Shown here one piece after another: positions 1 through 12,599 of a stretch of 64,000 nt of DNA. This stretch comes from Lycium barbarum (lineage: Eukaryota; Streptophyta; Magnoliopsida; Solanales; Solanaceae): the NCBI RefSeq assembly GCF_019175385.1, contig NC_083348.1, forward strand, positions 47,762,950 to 47,826,949. Reading direction: 5' to 3'. Under the pieces are notes generated by a model. It was given only the letters and a program-made list of their open reading frames with translations. It did no database searches and had not been told where the DNA came from. Position 1 is the first letter of the stretch, and each line of letters begins with the position of its first letter. The translations under genes and the position numbers were made by a program.

Positions 1-3000
1 TATTTCCACGTCAACATTTTTCATAAACAACACATATTTTAAATAAAGATCAAATTATGGCCTTATTTCTTACAAGTCAAAATTATTTCGAATTTTCCGA
101 ACATGCGAAAATGCAGGATATAACATCTTGTTTCATCACTCCTGGATATGACAAAGTAGATGAAGATAAAAAATGATTTTTCTTGAATCTATTTTAGTGA
201 GGTTTTGAGACTGTCCAGATTAAGGATTTATTATAAAAAAGTAATAAGAACTTGAGCACTGGTTGTGTGCATTTGTTAATCATGTTTTTGAAACTTTTAA
301 GGGCAGATAATAAGAAGTAAAAAACTCGGTTTCCTATTTCAAGATTGAACAAGATGGATTGGGGAACAGCTCACGGGGGATACTGTCTTTGAATCTTTGA
401 TACTTCTGTGTACTCCATTTATTTGTAGTTCTCTATGAAAGTTTTTTTAGCTTATATTAACATAGTGCCACATTTTCTAGGATTTTTTTTGCATAACATG
501 GATCACATAGAGACTAAGGGTGAGTGGATTGGAAATAAAGGTTAAATTATTCTCAAAAGTTTAAGTATCGCACCTGTTTAATTATATTTATCCCTCCTAC
601 TTGATTGGGAGTTTATTTTTTTGTTTAGAGGATTCATGTATAGGATTATTTGCTCCTGCTTACTTGCTTAAATCAAGACATGTCTACTGCTACGTTTTTG
701 CACCTAGGACAGTGCCATTAATCCTTTTGTTCCAATTTTTATTCCTTGGAGCCTATCATTTCTTCTACTTGAAACTTCCTATCATATGTGATCTGTTAGG
801 ACTATGGTTGATCTACACTTGAACCTAAGATAGTGTCATGTTCCCTCTTTGTCCTTGCTATAGCTTGTTGAATTTGGTTTGGATTTTTAGACATGTCTTG
901 CTTACTTGTGTAATTATGGGAATCTGGTCAGACCACTTTTGAGACTTTATTGAAACCTCCTAAGACCTATTATGTGCTGAGTTGATTTTTTTTTTTTTAT
1001 GATTAGTTGATAATTTGTGGTTTGCATTGTTAGACACCTTGACCTTTTTTAAGTTGAGACTAGCCTGAAAAGACTTGGACCTACTACTTGCCATTATGGC
1101 CTTTGGATGAGTGCAGGCTAGCTTAGGAAGGGTTCTTAGCACTGATTCAGTTTCCTGCTAATTAAAAAAATGAACTCATCGCTGGTTAATTAATCACTTT
1201 GTTCTTCTTGATTGCTGTTTTACCCCTTAAAGAGATTAAAAACAAGGATTATGAGTATGGCCCCTGGCCTAACTTCTGTCTTTTTTACCTCAATCTTGCA
1301 CTGCTTCACATCCTTGTCTCTTAACTACCAATACCACTTGCATTATCATCTAAAAGTGTGTCATGCCCTCTTTTATTTAGGCCATGTTTGGATTATAAAC
1401 TTTGACACTCAATGCCATGCTAAAAGTGAAATCAAAACTACCTGTACAAGAACAGATATAGTACTTGCTCACCTGTACTTGCCTCTATAGCTAACTTGTG
1501 ATCTTCTGTAGCCTATATGCATAGTTTCCTACCTCTGCCCGACTGTTAGTAACCATGACATGTTTAGTTGGTATTTTTAGCCTAGGAATAGTATCATGCA
1601 TCATCCTGATCCCCTTTGCCTTCTATAACTTGTCTTGATTACCTCCGGAATTGGAACTTTCTTAAAGCTTGCATTAGTCATTTTGATCCACACAGACTAT
1701 TTGTGCCATCCTAATATTAACTGATATTAAATCATCATTTGAGGTTCTTGTGCAAGTAATTTTATAGGATCCATTGTTGTTAGACCATTTATGGGATTTG
1801 TACTTTAAACTTGACTGATATCTAAATTTGCTTAAACTAAAATTGCTATAAAGCGGCTGTAAGTAATAAGAATTGGCCTCTATGGTTTCTGGTGAAGGGG
1901 ATGGATTAAGAAAATAGTTTGCTTGAACATGGTCCGATTCCTTCTTGTTTAAAAATAGATTATTGATTAGATAATGCATCACCTTGCCTCTATTAGCTAC
2001 TGACCTCCTAGAAAGGGCTAGAAGTTAATATGATGATTAGAACCTTTTGCCTCGTAACCTTTGCTCTTGAACTGTTGTGCTCTCCCTACTCTGCCACTGT
2101 AGTTGTTACTTATTTGCCATTCTAAAACCAACCATGCACTTCTTGGTATTGTCATAGTTGATTGCATGAACTTCAAGTGTCTGGTGTCTAGACATTGTCT
2201 AAAGCCATTTAAATTCTCTTTATTGCTTGCTAAAGGATCATGCGATTCCTTTGTTCTATGTTTGTAATTGTGCCTACTTGTATTGGTCTTGTGTGATAGA
2301 ATGACACATGAATCTGGAGACTGTTGGGACCATTGGTTAGGTTTAAAATTTTCTATTGCGCTTTAAGTAAGGTATTTAAGAGATAATAGTCAGCTGAATG
2401 TATGGTGCATATCAGGAGTATAGAGGGTATGCCTTTTTATGGGTTTTGCTCTCTATTTTTAGTAGGTATATCAATGGTATATCATGTATATTACAGCTTT
2501 GACACTTAGAAAAATTGGAGAAGAAATAGGGGTAGTATACCAGTGGTATATCATGTATACCACCTTTTGACACTTAGGAATATTTTTTAGAGAAAAATGG
2601 TTTGGGCTTTGGGCCAGTTATTCGCATCTCCATGCTTGACTTAGTATTGCTACTATCTTTGGGTCTACCTTTTACTTGGGCCGCCTGATTACCTACTGTT
2701 ATCAGTTATAATAAATGGGCTTGGTCCAATAATGTTGTAATTCATTTTTGGCTATGTAATAACTATTCTACATTTTTATTCTTAGTTAGTTCAATTTATG
2801 AATGTATACTAATATTGTGCATACCTGTTTGTATCTTTGTCGCCCAATAACGTATCTAGATAGAGTCAACCCAACTTGGAGCGAAATGGAGCATACGTTA
2901 GAATTAAGACGAACCCGATTGCACAAACATTTTCCTTTTGGGCTTGGTCAGCCCAAATTCTCTATCTCCTTTAATTATGCACTTTGAATTACTTGCGCAA

Positions 3001-3979
3001 TTATTATGTCAATTGGAACCCTTATGAGATTATCGTATTTTAAAGTCGCCAAAAATGAATTTTCTATAAAAGTCAAGACTAATTTTGAGGCATCTATGCA
3101 AGCTTGGGACTGATTTGAATAAAAAGACTAAAACTGTTGATTTTGGGAAATTGAGGACCAAATTGAACATTTATGAAACCTGTGGACTTATGACATATGG
3201 ACTGATTTGGATCAATATTCAAAACTTGTAGGACTAATCATGATTATTTAGACTTAGACTAAAAAATAACTTGACTAAAACTTGGCAAAAAATAGAATAA
3301 AAAATGGGCTATATATGTAGTGTACTATTAATATATGGACTATACTAGTATGTCTAAAATTATTTTCTTAAAAACTATTTTCTATACTAAAGAAAAAAAA
3401 AAATATATATATTTAAAACTATTTTGGGTGGACTCGCGTAGAGTCCTACTTAGGCTAAGAGCCTCCGGGTATTAGCCTAACTGTTCTAGTCCGGCACCCT
3501 AAACGTCCAATTTTGGGCAAAATTTTACCACTTTTGATTCTTGAAACGCGGTATATTTCGCATGAATGTCTAAAATCTTTTGTTGTGGAAATATAAACCG
3601 AAATAATTTTTACCGTTAACAATTCATATCTACAAGGGCATACTATTAGAACCCGTAGGTCAACCATATTTTATAGATCCTTAATACCGGGGTTCCTAAT
3701 ACCTTCCCCGGGGGATGACCAGAACCCTTATCCATACTTTGTTTAGATTAGGATTCTTTTAAATTTTAACCATTTTGAATGAACCCTTTTCGAACTGGTT
3801 TTCCTAATTTCCTAAAAATTATGTGGCGACTCTTAAATAAGTCCATTTAGAGCACCATCCACGCAGAAGTATATTTTTTCCCTTTTCCTGGTACGATTGA
3901 CAACCGTACCTCCCCTGGACACTTTTCTTTTTAAATGAGGCAAGTGTAAATACGAATCGGAAAAAATAGAACCGCTACA
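1..3979 (+). mobile_element. E1 probable 5' LTR (left end not resolved)
   Basis: AT-rich DNA with no supported gene, ending in CCGCTACA directly before a PBS-like site. The last 500 bases (CCTAATACCTTCCCCGGGGG, then the pyrimidine-rich GACAACCGTACC stretch) resemble the ends of Tat/Ogre-type LTRs as I know them. The only open frames are short (under 105 codons), on both strands, without recognisable motifs. The LTR start cannot be placed because the partner 3' LTR is not in the window, so part of the left end may be older flanking DNA. Calling it an LTR rests on the position before the PBS and ORF1. Confidence 0.5.
2465..2585. repeat. Imperfect 67-bp tandem duplication in E1 LTR
   Basis: GGTATATCATGTATA followed by TTTGACACTTAG occurs twice, about 67 bases apart (near 2474 and 2541). 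The copies differ by several substitutions, so the duplication is old. No function can be assigned. Confidence 0.6.
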
Positions 3980-3981
3980 GA

Positions 3982-3998
3982 TGACGACTCTACTGGGG
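3982..3998 (+). other. E1 primer binding site (PBS-like)
   Basis: TGACGACTCTACTGGGG starts two bases after the CA that ends the putative LTR. It resembles the TGGCGACTC-type site used by Ogre elements, reported to pair with a tRNA-Arg 3' end; the third base differs. The tRNA assignment is from memory of the family and was not checked. Confidence 0.5.
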
Positions 3999-4648
3999 AA
4001 CAATTTAAGGTTCTAACCATAAGGGTTCCAATAATTTGTGTGCTTGTATGATATAAATTGTTTAAGTGATATAAATCGTTTTTGTGTTTAAATTTCCACA
4101 AAATATAACTGTCATTCATGCATGCATACTCCGCCACTCCTGACATTTATTTCACATTTTTCTAAAGGATGACGACGCAGGATGAGCTGGGTCATACCTT
4201 CAGTAAAAAACCTTTTGATATATTCTTTGGAGGTCTCTAAGGCGACTAGACATGCGGTCATCCCACAGCCTTAGAGAGCCCACCCCCAGCTTGTCCGCTT
4301 GGGTAACCTGTGTCGTTTTCTTGAAAAACCACTCTAGAATAATTAGTGTAGAGCGAAGCCAAATCCTTACTGATATAGCGCATACTGACCATATACTTGT
4401 TTGGGTATCTCAGACCTACCTGAATTGGACAGGATAGACACCTTATTGTGCTCAGATGGTGTAAAAACCTGAAGACACTGCATCCCACTATTTGCTATTT
4501 GGAAGCATTATTGTGCCGTGTGTGAAATAACTTACTGTTCCTGAGGGTGGGGAACTAACAGTGTTCTATCTTGTAGATGTCTCCAGATGTGCAGTTTGAC
4601 TAATGATCAGAAGAAAGAGATAAAGTTTGTATAGGGCATCTATATTCG
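3999..4648 (+). other. E1 leader, no gene seen
   Basis: Untranslated leader between PBS and ORF1. It has no long open frame with coding character and many stops in all frames. Nothing else is recognisable. Confidence 0.5.
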
Positions 4649-5722
4649 TTGATGGATATGACTGGGGATACGGGTCTGTTAGAGATTATTACTGGTTATT
4701 GGGGCAACGACAGAATTGTGTTCATATTTAGAGAAATAGAGATAACTCCCACTTTAGATGAATTTAGAGATGTCTTGGAAAGCGTAAGAAGTGCTAATAG
4801 ATCCAAAAAGAAATTGTCTCAAAATATCCTTATCCCTCACAAACCTACCCCAAAAGAAATCAAAGACATGTTTGCTGTCAACAAAGCCGATTGGGCACAG
4901 GGACCCACTATAGCCTTTAGAGAGTTATGTGGGAGGTATTCATCCAAACAGGGGTACGAAAACCACATACCTGAGTTTTCCTCACTCCAGTCCTGGGAAG
5001 CTAACCAAACACTAGCTTTCATCACTTGTTTACTGGGAACCATGGTATTTTCATTAAATGCCTCCCTAGCTATTGACACCCGAGTTGTGTTTATTGCCCA
5101 TGTTGTTCTTAGGGGAGTTACGACAAATGGGCTTACCAAATATTTTGACATCATCCCCATTATCTTATCAGATAAATATATCGAGCTTTGGGAAAATGCA
5201 GCGACCGTTATTATTATTTCCAGGGTTGCAACCTCTTAGTTTAATGGTGGATAAGGGCGGTTTATCTACCCGCCGAGATTCAGCCCTAAGAGAGGATGAC
5301 TTGGGAGTCGCTGCTATGCCTTGTGGGGTTCAAGATAAAAGAGGATAGGCTCACATCTTTTCCAGACCGAGAGAACAAGATATCAAGTGGAGGGTACCTG
5401 ATTTTTATTCTAAGACTGTTTGTGTTAAGAGCCGTAGGCGTCCATATCTATCGCTTATGGGCATTAGGAGAATCAGACCCTGCACACCATTGAGAGTACT
5501 TAGACAGTTTGGTATGAGACAAGTTATTCAAAATGTGGGTAATATGGGAGAGTTTGTACGAGATTATGAAGAAGGTCATATCGAAGGTATAAAAGATGCT
5601 CAAAAAGATTGGAAAAATGTGATAAAGAAAGAAAGTTGGATGAAGATCCAAACAATCCAAGTTATGACGAAAACTACTACGAGTGGCTTAGGGCTGAAAT
5701 AGCTGGTACTGCCGCTTCATGA
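4649..5722 (+). pseudogene. E1 ORF1 protein (DUF7745-like), decayed
   Basis: The protein encoded upstream of gag in Tat/Ogre elements; its function is unknown in the family. The first 196 codons are open and contain the hallmark pattern with FIFREIEITPTLDEFRDVL near residue 30, followed by a helical body. After a TAG at 5237 coding is shifted and broken. A later piece in another frame (from 5457) reads RRIRPCTPLRVLRQFG, typical of the end of this protein, and the C-terminus (DENYYEWLRAEIAGT) reads to a TGA at 5720-5722. Two or more frameshifts plus stops make it non-functional. The 5' end may lie further upstream in decayed sequence; the first ATG of the open segment was used. The family name comes from recognising the pattern, not from a search. 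Confidence 0.65.
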
Positions 5723-6095
5723 CCGTATCTGTACAAATAGAGGGCAGATTTCTGTCCGTGGAATAAACTTTTTCTGATTATTGCATTTACTTTAAAAGCC
5801 TTATAATCCCACTTGGGAAAATACCATTAATTAGAAGTAGTGGATTTTTTTTTATTTTGGGAACAATATATTTGTTTCTGCTTCATAAGCTAGTAGCCTC
5901 GGAAAAACAAGGTATAGGAAAGCGAATTATATATTGTCTAAATGTTTATTTGATATAGCTGCTGTGTGAAAATCATATATTTTGTCGAAACTCTTGATTG
6001 GTCACATTCCGGACACTACCCAAAAGAATAACCAAGGAAATAACCGCAAAAACAAATCTAGCTCCACTTTTAACAGGTTGATTTGCTAATAGGAT
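5723..6095 (+). other. E1 spacer between ORF1 and next ORF
   Basis: AT-rich, stop-rich sequence of about 370 bases with no supported gene or repeat. Confidence 0.5.
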
Positions 6096-6619
6096 ATGGA
6101 GAGTCCAGACAGCATGAGTGCGACTTCTCTTTACGTCAACCTAGTCAGTGAAGATGAGGACATAGAAGCGACAAGTGAGAAAAACCGACAATGGGACGAT
6201 AGAATGGCCCTAGCCACTGCTAGAATGAAAAATGCTATATAGACCACTAAGGCGGCCAATGAGAAAATGAAAGAAGCAAAAACTCTCTTAGCTTATATGG
6301 AGGAACTAACAAAGCAACACCCTGCCAATCGGGTAAAACAGGGAAAGGCACCTGAAGTACCACTTGGGAGTTATGTCCCACTCAGTCAACAAGAAGGGCT
6401 TGAACCCATGCCATATGGAGATGATGAACTACTTATCCCCAATCTGAAAGTCTATAGAGACCCGCGCAAATCTCAGCTCGAGGAACCTCAAGTTTCGTGC
6501 ACAATTGTTCTTAAAGGAACAAGATCACACAATTGGGGTACGCTAGTAGAGTTTTCCAAACAAGAACTCTTAGAGACCTTGGGGAGCTTTGGAGTATACG
6601 CGCAAAGCCCAAATCTGTT
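6096..6619 (+). pseudogene. E1 second ORF, 5' part, cut by CACTA
   Basis: From ATG 6096 the frame reads an acidic start (MESPDSMSATSLYVNLVSED), a TAG at about 6240, and then 120 codons of charged and proline-containing sequence up to the transposon boundary at 6620. The 3-bp duplication GTT shows that the reading continued at 11582. I do not recognise a catalytic domain. Position between ORF1 and gag, with a CCHC-like motif in the downstream half, suggests a nucleic-acid-binding or gag-like product, which is inference. The CACTA insertion and the early stop both inactivate it. Confidence 0.5.
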
Positions 6620-6639
6620 CACTACAAGAAAAATGGCCT

Positions 6640-6905
6640 TTAGCGAGGGGAAATCTAATCGTTAAAAGTCCAAATCCGGTCGCTACAAGTCAATAGCGAC
6701 CGGAAACAATCCGGTCGTCACCGGTCGTTAAAAGCCTTGTCGTTAAAAGTTAACGACCAGATTAGAAGACCGGTCGTTAAAGACACTTTAGCGACGACGA
6801 GATATCCGGTCGTTATACCTCTTTTTAACGACCAAATTTTACCCTTGCTAATTGTCATTTCCCGTCGTTAAAAACCTTTAATGGAGGGAACAAATCCAGT
6901 CACTG
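6640..6905. repeat. CACTA left subterminal repeats
   Basis: About ten copies in both orientations of a 9-11 bp motif, forms CGGTCGTTAAA, TTAACGACC and TAGCGACCGG. Such arrays are the usual transposase-binding subterminal regions of CACTA elements. Binding here is inferred. Confidence 0.8.
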
Positions 6906-9900
6906 TAAGTGCTATCAGCGATCAATTTTATGTTCGTTCATAGTTTGTTAACCTTCAACAATTGAAGAGTAATTATATAGTATACAAACATATAAAAACA
7001 AATCAAATTACCAATTTTATACAAACTTGTATAGTTAATTACAAGGAATTAAAGCATCACATTACAAAAAAAAATAAAAGAAATATATCCATCCAAATTG
7101 TACGACATCACATTTGTCAACTCCGACAAAAGAGAACAGAATGTAACATGTACAAATGAAAAGATCTTTCTAAAAAAGTCCTACCAAAACAGAAAATAGG
7201 TTCCTCTTGTGCTTAACTTGTGTTGCACTTTCTTCAAGACTTACAAATCCTTGAACTGTTCAAAGAAAAAAGTTCATGTCAGCTTATAACTACCTTATTT
7301 CTTTTTCTTTCCACAAAAGCAAGCCTTATTTTGGGCTTAATTTCCTCCAAATTTGGTATGCAAATTCACAACCAAGATTCAAAATATAACGCCTCAGTAG
7401 CAGCTTATCTAATTGGAGGGGTCATACACAATAATTTACTATATTATACATGACTCATCATTTAAGTGAAAGAAAGCAAATTAATACATCTAAGCATTTC
7501 GATGCCAATGTTATAATACTCAAATTAGTCTAAAGCCATAAGACTGCTTAGGCAACAAGGATAAAGAGTTCTTGAAAAAAGGTTTGGTCTTGAGCACAAA
7601 TCTCTCAGTTGGATTTCTCTATAGAGTATATTCACATGTTTAATAGCTATGGAATTTTCTTGGGTGTTGTTGCAGCACTCTCTTGTAAATCAAAACAAAT
7701 CATTTTATTTGATTCTACTGCTTTTGTAGATTGGATCTCTGCCAGGTGAATCATTAGGCACTACCAGCGAGTTTATCAAATACGATCAATAAATTATTTT
7801 TAAACTATGAAGATGAGAGAAAAAGGTGAAGAGAAAAGGTGGAGGAAAATGAAGCATTACTTGGTGAAGGGTGTATCTTACCTCCACAGGCTCCACTCTC
7901 CCTATATAAGTGATCTTCACATTCAGACTCTAACCAGAAATGGGAATTAGAGATCTCCTCTTTCCACCTATAACAAAGGAATGACTCAATCTCAAGTAAA
8001 CGTTAAACTGGACGACAAAAAATATATATAAAAGCATCATTTAAAAATTTTTGTACACATCGCAATGCGAGCTCTGTTTTAAGCATTCAGTTTAAGTTGT
8101 CTTTTAACAAACTAAAGAGGAAAACTGAAATGGAGCAAATATTGTGACTTTGCACCATTATTTAACGAGAAAACCTGATAATTATATTCAAAACAAACTT
8201 TCTTCTCATTTTACTTTATATGATTGGTTTCCTTAAGCACACCATATACCAACCAATAGCACATTTTCTGGACTAGATACCAGATTGTTTTATTAGATGT
8301 CTTGTTCATTTTACTGTTCTTGTGATCATCCTACCCTACAAAATTAGATAATTTTCATAGTCAAACTTATGTAGCACGGACCAATCTTAAGACTAAAACA
8401 ACTACCAAGCCACAAACTGGTATTGAGATCAAATTAGTCTGAAATAGGTCCAAGAAGCAAGGTGCTCACTTTCAGTTCAAAGACTACAAGTGATATCAGA
8501 ACAGGTCAGATCAAATGTCATGGACAACAGTAAATGGAGGTGTATAGATTTAACATAAGCTCAAAATTCTATGGACAAGTTTCTTGAAGTGAGTTTATCA
8601 TTCTAGGGGCAAAATTTACTATTGAACTATCTAAATGATTTCGAACCATGTGTCATTGTGCACTGCCAGTAGAAAAATCCAATTGTGAATCCATGTGTCA
8701 AACAAACGATTGTAAAATCTATTCTGTAAAAAACAATAATACAGGAAATCATACACTTTCATATTCACATTAATTCATGATATCTCAAGGTAAATCTAAG
8801 AGTTTATTAATTAACTCTTCTATGATGAAAATGTATAAAAAAAAGCAAGGAGAAACAGAAATCATTGAGGCAGAAACAAAGGAAGGCATACCTTTTACTG
8901 CTAATATATGCCAGTATTGATGTTGAAAGCAGATGTATCAGAATTTGTTCCTTCTGACCCATTTATTGTGATTTCTTAAAACTCCATCTACTAGTAGAAG
9001 CTAAAAATACACATTAAAGCTCTCGAAATCGACATGAATACTTACAAGATTGATTCTTCTTAGTGTTCTTTTAAGTGAACAAATCCTAGCAAGTCTTTAT
9101 TTTTCCATCTAAACAAGTCACTTTTTTAAGAATTCTTCCTAGTAGCACATGGCCCAACTATAGTAGATATAGACGTAAAGCTTCGCAAGTCAAGCTTATT
9201 TATTTTAAGCCCTTTTAGAGAATGGTATAAATCAATTTTGAAGCTCATGAGAATCTTTTTTGCTGATAATTCCCTTATAACCACCTCAGTATCATTGAAA
9301 TGATCATTTACATTAAACATAAGGTAAATAATTAAAAATTGTAAACAGGCAACATTTAAATCTTCATTTGTTTACTTTACAGTATCACATGACCAACCAA
9401 ACAGAGGATAGTTGAAAGCATACCGTTCTTATCACGTGAAATAAGCAAAAAACCTCCATGAAAAAGGAATTTTTTTTTGAGAAAAGATAGAAAATCTATC
9501 ACTAACCAAGAACATCAACGAGCTATTACTTATGGAGGCATTTAGCTTATGAGAATCTTCACAACTTTGCCTATGAAATTGTTGAATATTGCAAAGCTTG
9601 TAAGAAGACAAAAATGACAATAAAGGAAAGCGGTGTATATACAACACCCACATATTAAATTAAACCATTCGTTTAACCATAAAACTAAAATATGAGATTG
9701 AAAAAATTAATTTGCTAGTTGAGAATCTTCTACTGCATACTAGACATAATCAGGAAATTTCTTAATGCTGTAAAAGCCTAAAGAAGAGCTAAGGCTAAAT
9801 GCCATCAAGTTAAGGCTGCCAAACAATATTTAGCAAGGTGAAAGCTAATAAGCTATAACTATCATTTGCAAACAGCAAAACAGACTCATTTTTAAAATTT

Positions 9901-11326
9901 GACAACGATTATGGCACTAACTGTAAGAGTAAAGCTATGAGCTATATAAGATTGTTAATTTGTTATTACCACTTATAATCAAATATGGTACCTCCCGGAG
10001 TTTTAGAACAGCAAATTCAAACCAACACAAATCAAAATAGGATCATGTAGTGTGTATTTACCGTAAAGTTTATGCTCCACTATGTGGAAAGCTAAGGGTT
10101 AGAGCCCAAGTCCTGATCAAATAATTGAACTATCAACTACGACCACGATCACATACTTAATTGGGTTCAGCAAATGTAAAATTCAGAAAGCGACAATGGC
10201 AAAAGGCCAATGAAACTGTAACCCAATTCAATAAACACCAAAAAACACTCTCACACCCCATCCACTCTAAAGACAAAGAAGTCTACCAGTCCTTAATTGT
10301 CATAATAATGTCCATAAAAAATCATAAAATATCAATGTTTGGTGAAAGGGAAAGATGATTAACAACCAAAAGAAAATTGATGAAACAAGCATGTTCATCA
10401 TTCTTGAACTAATTTAAGTCCTTTCGAACGTTATCAAAATATCACCAGTAAAGAAAATAACATGCAAATTAAGAACCAAAAAGAAAATACTGTAGGAGCC
10501 TAAGAGATGGTGCAATGATATTGTTTTATGTATCAACTACTCTGCACCAATCCATAAACATTAAACTACTATTGCATTACTTGAATATGAACCATTTGCG
10601 ACAAGTAAAATCACCTAACACTTACGGAGAATTCCAAGAAATAAATATAGGGGCAGCTTTATGTATCGATAAAACGCCACGATATCAATATGTCCATAGG
10701 ATGACTTGATGCCCTAGCCACAATATAAAAAAATTCAACAAATGGAAAATACAAAACAGAAAGGAAAAATAAAAATAAAAAGCAACAAAACTCAAAAAAT
10801 AAATAGATTAAAGCATGATGAATTAACAGTAAAATCAACTCAAGGGTACTATCACCACATTACCTGGATACAAAAATTAACTTTGCAAAACCCTTTCACC
10901 TCATAAACATCTCCAGAACAAAAAAATATTATCACATGACAGTGACCAATGTTTAGAATTATAGAATTTCAGTAATTTAAGAATGTGTACTGAATAATTA
11001 GGCAAGAGATAGGGACAAAAGTACAAACATTTAGAGATTCTTAAGTTATAATAGAGGTTAAGGCCCATGTCGTCATGAATTTTGTAGCGGATGCTGTCGA
11101 TGAGTGTTGTCTATGGGTTTCTCTTCTCGCTAATTTTCTTCAAATCCTGCATCCTTAGACAACACTAAGTGATTGAAGGTATGGCGATGGGTGGAGATAG
11201 TGTAACCTTTACGCTCAGTGATGGAGATGACGACTAACCCTAGGCTCGTAGGAGACCAAAGAGAGTTTGGGGTTTCCCTTTTTTTTTTTTTGGCTAATAA
11301 CTTGGTAGGTGTTTTTTTTTGTGCGT
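6906..11326. other. CACTA interior, no gene recognised
   Basis: About 4.4 kb of AT-rich sequence with short open frames only. Read on the minus strand, the stretch 11290-11030 resembles the start of a plant transcript (A-rich, then AACCCCAAACTC and CTAGGGTTAG), so a captured gene fragment with introns is possible. I could not assemble a convincing exon series. Confidence 0.4.
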
Positions 11327-11348
11327 GGGGGGGGGGGGGGGGGGGGGG
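11327..11348. repeat. G22 homopolymer
   Basis: Twenty-two consecutive G bases inside the CACTA element near its right end. The true length is uncertain because such runs are sequencing-error prone. Confidence 0.8.
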
Positions 11349-11439
11349 AATTTGGGCGGGGAAAATTAAGTAGCCGCTTTCTGTTCCGCCAAAATATTAG
11401 AATTAACGCACTGGATACTTTGGTTTTTACTGACCGGAT

Positions 11440-11566
11440 AATGTCCCTTTGTTATTGTTGAAGTAAAAATTAATGTTAACGAAGGGAAAAAACATTGTCG
11501 CTATAAATATACTTATAATGATCGAATTCGTGTCCCTTCGTTAAGAAGTGGTCGTTAGAAGTCTAG
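11440..11566. repeat. CACTA right subterminal repeats
   Basis: Motifs related to the left array (GACCGGATAATG, AACGAAGGGA, TTCGTTAAGAAGTGGTCGTT) lie next to the right terminal repeat. They are fewer and more diverged than those on the left. Confidence 0.6.
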
Positions 11567-11581
11567 TTTCTTGTAGTGGTT

Positions 11582-12038
11582 GCCACCATCCGCTCCTTTT
11601 ATGATTTACAGGAAATGCCTCCACCACCGAAGTTAGTCAGGTGATACAGCCAATGAGTGTGGAGCATTGGAAAGTAAGCTTATCCAATGGATTGACCAAA
11701 GGAGAATTAGCTAACTGTGGGGCCCCCACTCTTTCCTGAGTCATGACCAAGGAAGAAATCATCCAGAAAGGATATCAAAGGTTAGGTTCTGGAGAAGTGA
11801 CTTTTCCAAATTCGAAGAGTCATACGCCAGGATTCACTCCCTACTATGTAGTGTGAAGAAGGTAAGAGCAGTGCCACAAACCTATCAGGGTCGCCCAGGA
11901 TCTCCAAGAGAAAGGGTTTGCGTGTATCACCATGGCCTCTCTGGCCACGACATTGAAGAATGTGTGGATTTCAACCTTGAACTGGAATGCCTCGTGAATG
12001 AAGGTCGTGTTTGGATTGTCGTGGGAAAACAAGGATAG
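11582..12038 (+). pseudogene. E1 second ORF, 3' part with CCHC-like motif
   Basis: Continuation of the ORF cut by the CACTA element. Broken frames run to 11,850, and the last 62 codons (ending at TAG 12036) read CVYHHGLSGHDIEECVDF. This matches the C-x2-H / H-x4-C pattern that follows gag in Tat/Ogre-type proteins (compare CAYHSNQVGHATEYC in the E1 gag at 17848). That resemblance suggests a second gag-like zinc-binding tail upstream of the main gag, or an old duplication of it. The product is not functional: frames shift several times and stops occur. Confidence 0.5.
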
Positions 12039-12599
12039 AAGATGAAGATAAAGAAGACAATGAAGACCCGCTTATTATGGTTGGGTAGAAAACATAAGTA
12101 TCCCTTTACTGCTTTCAATAAGATAGAATATCCCTTTCCCTTTTTATGTAAATGGAATCACGCCGACCTGATGTCCCGTTGGGGATACGTAGGAAGCCTA
12201 CTTAAGGCCTGGTCAGGGTAGAAAAACTAAGTTTCAGGTAGCATAGGAAAAAACCTTTTCTGTGTATGCCTGAACTATGGATGAACCTGATTTCCCTTTG
12301 GTGGGATACGTAGGCAATCTATTTAAGACCCGGTCCTTTTAGAATAAAAATTAAAAATTCCCCTTAGTACAGGATGGGTAGGAGAAAATCAACCATAAAG
12401 ACCACTTACCAAAAATCAACATTCCCAAAAAACACAAGAAGACCCAAATGCCCTTGGAATGTGAATCAGTCGAGTTGAAATAAAATATATGAATCTATGT
12501 GCTATAAACTGAAAACAACATGATATCTTGTGTTTCATGCTTAAACCTAACAGCAACTTTTGAGTTGTTTTCTCTTATAGATAGCGGTCGATTCGCTGG
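12039..12599 (+). other. E1 region upstream of gag with GATACGTAGG repeats
   Basis: Non-coding leader with two roughly 120-bp units, each containing CTGATtTCCC followed by GGGATACGTAGG (near 12183 and 12303). The same motif recurs three times in the E1 3' region (31150-31345). The last five bases (12595-12599, GCTGG) are the left copy of the duplication made by solo LTR E2. The right copy at 16179-16183 continues into the gag leader. Confidence 0.6.

Larger units (their letters stand above)
6620..11578. mobile_element. Non-autonomous CACTA transposon (4,959 bp)
   Basis: The termini are perfect 12-bp inverted repeats, CACTACAAGAAA at 6620-6631 and its complement at 11567-11578. They are flanked by an exact 3-bp duplication GTT (6617-6619 and 11579-11581), as expected for the CACTA (En/Spm) superfamily. 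Short motifs around GGTCGTTAAA and AGCGACCGG are repeated near both ends. The roughly 4.5-kb interior is AT-rich. Its open frames are all under 80 codons and none resembles a TNP1/TNP2 transposase, so movement would need proteins supplied from elsewhere. It interrupts the second ORF of E1 and is therefore younger than E1. Confidence 0.92.

Noticed and set aside
601..1982. Short open frames as cellular genes upstream of E1
   Set aside because: Low-complexity hydrophobic or AT-driven frames with no neighbours or motifs; the region fits LTR sequence.
6906..11326. Small open frames as CACTA-encoded genes
   Set aside because: All are under 80 codons, overlap on both strands and lack transposase or other recognisable motifs.
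11327..11348. G22 run as a functional G-quadruplex element
   Set aside because: It could fold, but a pure homopolymer is also typical of slippage or base-calling error; no context supports a function.
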